Source of the DNA: UBA4363 sp002393965
Lineage (GTDB): Bacteria > Bacteroidota > Bacteroidia > Bacteroidales > Paludibacteraceae
DNA length: 64,000 bases
Assembly: GCA_946542925.1 (NCBI GenBank)
Contig: CAMNLA010000052.1
Coordinates: 67,560 to 131,559 of the forward strand
Direction: 5' to 3'
Each line of letters starts with the position of its first letter. Position 1 is the first letter of the stretch. The notes under the pieces are model-generated. The model was given only the letters and a program-made list of their open reading frames with translations. It did not search any database and had not been told where the DNA came from. This document shows, in pieces, positions 60,972 to 64,000 of the stretch. A program made the position numbers and the translations under genes.

Positions 60972-62444
60972 TTAGAGAATCGTCTTGACTGCCTCAAGCA
61001 TACCCTTCTCCTGAATCAGATCCAGATAACCCTTTACTGCTGCGGTCAGACCCGGAACGGTCTTGTTCAGATTCTCATGCCAGATATACTCTTCTGCGAG
61101 CACGCCTTCTGCCACCTTCTGCGTGTCACCGGTTGCCCACAGGTTCTTGAGCAGATCCATGATCTTCTGATCGTCGTTCGGTACGATTTCCGTTCCGTCC
61201 TCACGCTTGCCACCTTTGTAATAGGTAATGATGGCTGCCAATCCGAAGACGAGACCCTTTGGCAGTTCGCCCTTGCGCTCGAGATAGATCTTCACACCTG
61301 GCAGGTCTCTTGTCTCATACTTAGGGAAGGAGTTCAACATGATGGACGTTACCTGGTGGTCAACGAATGGGTTGTTGAAGCGGTCGAGTACGTCAGCCGC
61401 AAACTTCTGCAACTCATCCATTGGCAGGTTCAGAGTCTGCATGAGCTCATCGAACTGTACCTTGTGGATATACTTTCCGATTACCGGGTGGTTGCAAGCA
61501 TCACGTACGATATTGACTCCGCTCAGGAATGCCACCGGCGAAAGAACCGTGTGAGGTCCGTTCAGCAACGTCACCTTACGCTCGTGATATGGCTTTTCGT
61601 TGTCCGTAACCAGTACGTGCAGGCCAGCCTTCTCGGCCGGGAATTCCTCACGCATCTGCTCTACGGTCATATTCTCGGCCTTCTCGATTACCCACAAGTG
61701 GAAAATCTCTGCCTTTACTACAAGGTCGTCACGGTATCCGATTCGCTCGCGGATTTCCTCGATGGTGTCACGTGGGAATCCTGGAACGATACGGTCAACG
61801 AGCGTAGCGCAAACGTAGTTGTATTTCTCAAACCACTCCTTGAATGCTGCATAGTCAGCACCGAAGTCTGCCTTCCACAGTTCGATGTACTTCTTGATGC
61901 AGTCCTTCAGGTGATGTCCGTTCAGGAAGATCAACTCGCAAGGCATGATGATCAAACCCTTCGTCGGATCTCCGTTGAAAGTCTTGAATCGACGATAGAG
62001 CAACTGAGTCAACTTGCCCGGATATGACGATGCCGGCTTGTCGCTGAGTTTACAACTGTCGTCAAAAGCAATACCAGCCTCCGTCGTGTTGGAAATCACG
62101 AAACGGATTTCAGGCTGGTCAGCCAGAGCCATGAAGGCCTGATTCTGCGAATATGGGTTCAGAGCACGAGAGATAACATCCACACGCGTAATGCTGTTTA
62201 CGGCCTTACCTTCATCCAACCCCTGCAGGTTCACGTGGTACAGACAATCCTGGCCGTTCAGCCACTCCACCATACCCTTATCGATAGGCTGAACCACTAC
62301 GACACTCGAATTGAAGTTCGTCTTCTGATTCATGTTGTAGATAATCCAATCTACAAAAGCACGAAGGAAGTTTCCTTCTCCGAATTGAATGATTCTCTCT
62401 GGAGCCACCGACTTGGGAGCTGTTCTCTTGTTTAACTCTTTCAT
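60972..62444 (-). CDS. uxaB: Tagaturonate reductase (altronate oxidoreductase)
   Basis: Reduces D-tagaturonate to D-altronate with NADH. The 490 residues belong to the polyol-specific long-chain dehydrogenase family. The Rossmann-type start is RIIQFGEGNFLRAFVDWIIY (residues 18-37), and family motifs VISNTTEAGIAFDD, LIIMPCELIFLNGHHLKDCI, CATLVDRIVPGFPRDT and KVTLLNGPHTVLSPVAFLSG follow. Mannitol or fructuronate enzymes are close relatives, but UxaA and UxaC as neighbours point to the galacturonate branch. It is transcribed away from uxaC. Confidence 0.95.
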   Translation of the reverse strand: MKELNKRTAPKSVAPERIIQFGEGNFLRAFVDWIIYNMNQKTNFNSSVVVVQPIDKGMVEWLNGQDCLYHVNLQGLDEGKAVNSITRVDVISRALNPYSQNQAFMALADQPEIRFVISNTTEAGIAFDDSCKLSDKPASSYPGKLTQLLYRRFKTFNGDPTKGLIIMPCELIFLNGHHLKDCIKKYIELWKADFGADYAAFKEWFEKYNYVCATLVDRIVPGFPRDTIEEIRERIGYRDDLVVKAEIFHLWVIEKAENMTVEQMREEFPAEKAGLHVLVTDNEKPYHERKVTLLNGPHTVLSPVAFLSGVNIVRDACNHPVIGKYIHKVQFDELMQTLNLPMDELQKFAADVLDRFNNPFVDHQVTSIMLNSFPKYETRDLPGVKIYLERKGELPKGLVFGLAAIITYYKGGKREDGTEIVPNDDQKIMDLLKNLWATGDTQKVAEGVLAEEYIWHENLNKTVPGLTAAVKGYLDLIQEKGMLEAVKTIL

Positions 62445-62515
62445 AATATTAGTGTTATTTAAAAATTGTTTTGTTCCTTATGCAGACTCGCTTTTCTCAC
62501 TGCACTTACGGAGTA

Positions 62516-62547
62516 CAAATTTACCGAATTGTTTTTGAAAAAACAAA
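62516..62547 (-). promoter_or_regulatory. Promoter of uxaB
   Basis: On the minus strand, TTTG (62544-62547), 20 bases, then TAAATTTG (62516-62523). Both match consensus. It overlaps the uxaC promoter, and the leader is about 65 bases. Confidence 0.72.
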
Positions 62548-62564
62548 AAATCCTTTTATTTTTG
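62534..62564 (+). promoter_or_regulatory. Promoter of uxaC
   Basis: TTTG (62534-62537), 19 bases, then TATTTTTG (62557-62564). Both match consensus. The leader would be about 115 bases long, with a run of G and one of C that might pair. Confidence 0.72.
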
Positions 62565-62683
62565 TCTGCGCAAGGTCAAGGGGGATTCCGGTCTCCCGTC
62601 CCCCCTTTTGTTCTCTTGCCTTTGAGGTTGATTAACCGAATTTTATTTCACAAATTTCAATACCTAAAAAATTCACAAGTACT

Positions 62684-64000
62684 ATGAAGAAATTTATGGA
62701 TGAGAATTTCCTGTTGCAGACGGAAACGGCTCAGAAGCTCTATCATGAGCACGCAAAGAAAATGCCTATCATTGACTACCACTGCCACCTGATTCCGCAG
62801 ATGGTTGCGGAGAACAAACGCTTCGAGTCGATTGCACAGATTTGGCTCATGGGCGACCACTACAAGTGGCGCGCCATGCGTTCCAACGGTGTGGATGAGC
62901 GTTACTGCACAGGAAAGGACACCTCCGACTGGGAGAAGTTCGAGAAGTGGGCTGAAACGGTTCCTTATACTTTCCGCAATCCGCTCTATCACTGGACTCA
63001 CCTGGAACTGAAGACGGCATTCGGCATCAACGAGACGCTCAACCCAACGAACGCAAAGGCTATATATGACAAGTGCAACGACCTTATTGCCAACGATCCG
63101 AAGTTCACGCCTCAGGGACTCATGGCTTTCTATAATGTAGAAGTTGTCTGTACCACGGACGATCCTGTCGATACCCTTGAGTGGCACGACATGGTGGCTG
63201 CTGACAAGTCTGCCAAGACCCGCATGATTCCGGCATGGCGTCCTGACGCAGCCATGAATATCGAGGCAGCAACCTGGAAAGGCTATATCGAGAAACTCTC
63301 GAAGGTTTCCGATACCAACATCGCCACCTTTGCCGACCTCATCGCAGCACTACAGAAGCGTCACGACTTCTTCGCATCCAAAGGATGTAAACTCTCCGAC
63401 CACGGTATCGAGGAGTTCTATGACGAACCATACACCAATGCCGAAATCGATGCCATCCTGGGCAAGGCACTCTCCGGACAGACTCCTTCTGTACTGGAAC
63501 AGCGCAAGTTCAAGCATGCATTCCTCAAGGAAATGGCCATCATGGACTACAATGCTGGATGGACACAGCAGTACCACTACGGTGCCATCCGTAACAACAA
63601 CACCAAGATGTTCAACCAGCTCGGTGCCGACACCGGCTTTGACTCTATCGGTGAGTTCACGACGGCAAAGGCTTGCTCACACTTCCTTGACGAACTGAAC
63701 GTAGAAGGCAAGTTGTCGAAGACCATCCTCTACAACCTGAACCCTTGCGCTAACGAAGTAATCGCTACCATGCTGGGTAACTTCCAGGACGGCTCCGTTC
63801 CGGGCAAGATCCAGTTCGGTTCCGGATGGTGGTTCCTCGATCAGAAAGACGGTATGGAGAAGCAGATGAATGCACTCTCCTTGCTGGGTCTGCTCAGCCG
63901 CTTCGTCGGCATGCTTACCGACAGCCGTTCGTTCCTCTCCTACCCTCGTCACGAGTACTTCCGTCGTACCCTCTGCAACCTCGTAGGAAACGACATCGAG
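62684..64000 (+). CDS. uxaC: Uronate isomerase (3' end outside window)
   Basis: Converts D-galacturonate to tagaturonate and D-glucuronate to fructuronate. The first 439 codons are present; the family is about 470 residues, so only the tail is missing. It starts MKKFMDENFLLQTETAQKLY. The metal-binding HxH motif is in IIDYHCHLIPQ. Other family motifs are KWRAMRSNGVDE, VVCTTDDPVDTL, WRPDAAMNIE, MAIMDYNAGWTQQYHYG and KIQFGSGWWFLDQKDGM. It is divergent from uxaB. Confidence 0.97.
   Translation, partial: MKKFMDENFLLQTETAQKLYHEHAKKMPIIDYHCHLIPQMVAENKRFESIAQIWLMGDHYKWRAMRSNGVDERYCTGKDTSDWEKFEKWAETVPYTFRNPLYHWTHLELKTAFGINETLNPTNAKAIYDKCNDLIANDPKFTPQGLMAFYNVEVVCTTDDPVDTLEWHDMVAADKSAKTRMIPAWRPDAAMNIEAATWKGYIEKLSKVSDTNIATFADLIAALQKRHDFFASKGCKLSDHGIEEFYDEPYTNAEIDAILGKALSGQTPSVLEQRKFKHAFLKEMAIMDYNAGWTQQYHYGAIRNNNTKMFNQLGADTGFDSIGEFTTAKACSHFLDELNVEGKLSKTILYNLNPCANEVIATMLGNFQDGSVPGKIQFGSGWWFLDQKDGMEKQMNALSLLGLLSRFVGMLTDSRSFLSYPRHEYFRRTLCNLVGNDIE

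Noticed and set aside
61077..62027. A 316-codon open frame on the plus strand opposite uxaB
   Set aside because: Antisense to uxaB; no signature, promoter or leader supports it.
1..64000. CRISPR arrays, tRNA or rRNA genes, insertion sequences, integrases
   Set aside because: None was recognised on either strand by reading; the only tandem arrays are the 11-bp repeat and the G-rich tract.

Overview
The window looks like a chromosomal stretch of a Bacteroidales bacterium, most likely a Prevotella-type member of the Prevotellaceae. The evidence is: many TANNTTTG -7 promoter boxes of the Bacteroidetes sigma-ABfr type, several with a TTTG or TTG about 19-20 bases upstream; A-rich leaders instead of Shine-Dalgarno sequences before most genes; a fused lpxC-fabZ gene; a bamD-rpoZ-coaBC-porD-recN block; and a trp operon that begins with trpB. 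I saw no rRNA, tRNA, CRISPR array, insertion sequence or phage gene.

Layout. 0-6.3 kb: the 5' part of a KDG kinase, then the minus-strand thrS / infC-rpmI-rplT translation cluster, an MltF-like lytic transglycosylase and a thioredoxin-fold protein without its cysteines. 6.7-8.2 kb: a CstA peptide transporter. 8.9-18.5 kb: envelope and housekeeping genes on the plus strand (bamD, rpoZ, coaBC, a PorD-like protein, recN, a DUF362 protein, a TonB-dependent receptor, an OmpH/Skp-like membrane protein). 18.7-28.6 kb: a dipeptidase, a LytS/LytTR-type two-component pair with an HD-domain protein, then lpxD, lpxC-fabZ, lpxA and glnS. 28.7-32.8 kb: a small operon with a frameshifted acetyltransferase, an FGE-fold protein and a 48-residue membrane protein; glutathione peroxidase; a degenerate retropepsin-like protein; and a threonylcarbamoyl-AMP synthase. 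32.9-36.4 kb: metF and metE.

36.7-43.5 kb: a 15-copy 11-bp tandem repeat, then a minus-strand operon that looks like a polysaccharide O-acetylation machine (SGNH hydrolase, MBOAT acyltransferase, two DHHW proteins, and WecB epimerase last). 43.8-47.1 kb: a DUF3298-like lipoprotein with a G-quadruplex-type tract upstream, and a transsulfuration gene pair. 47.4-52.1 kb: a glycosyltransferase, a second WecB, an E1-like protein, an esterase and a secreted pectinesterase. 52.1-59.1 kb: a complete trp operon (trpB-E-G-D-C-F-A) preceded by a leader peptide with three adjacent Trp codons and an attenuator hairpin. 59.3-64 kb: uxaA, uxaB and the start of uxaC, the last two divergent from a compact shared promoter region.

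How the genes fit together. Pectinesterase, UxaC, UxaB, UxaA and KDG kinase are successive steps from methylated pectin through galacturonate to KDG-6-phosphate, although they sit at separate places in the window. MetF, MetE and the transsulfuration pair form a sulfur amino-acid set that is interrupted by the polysaccharide-modification operon. LpxD, LpxC-FabZ, LpxA, BamD, PorD-like, OmpH-like and the TonB receptor all serve outer-membrane construction.
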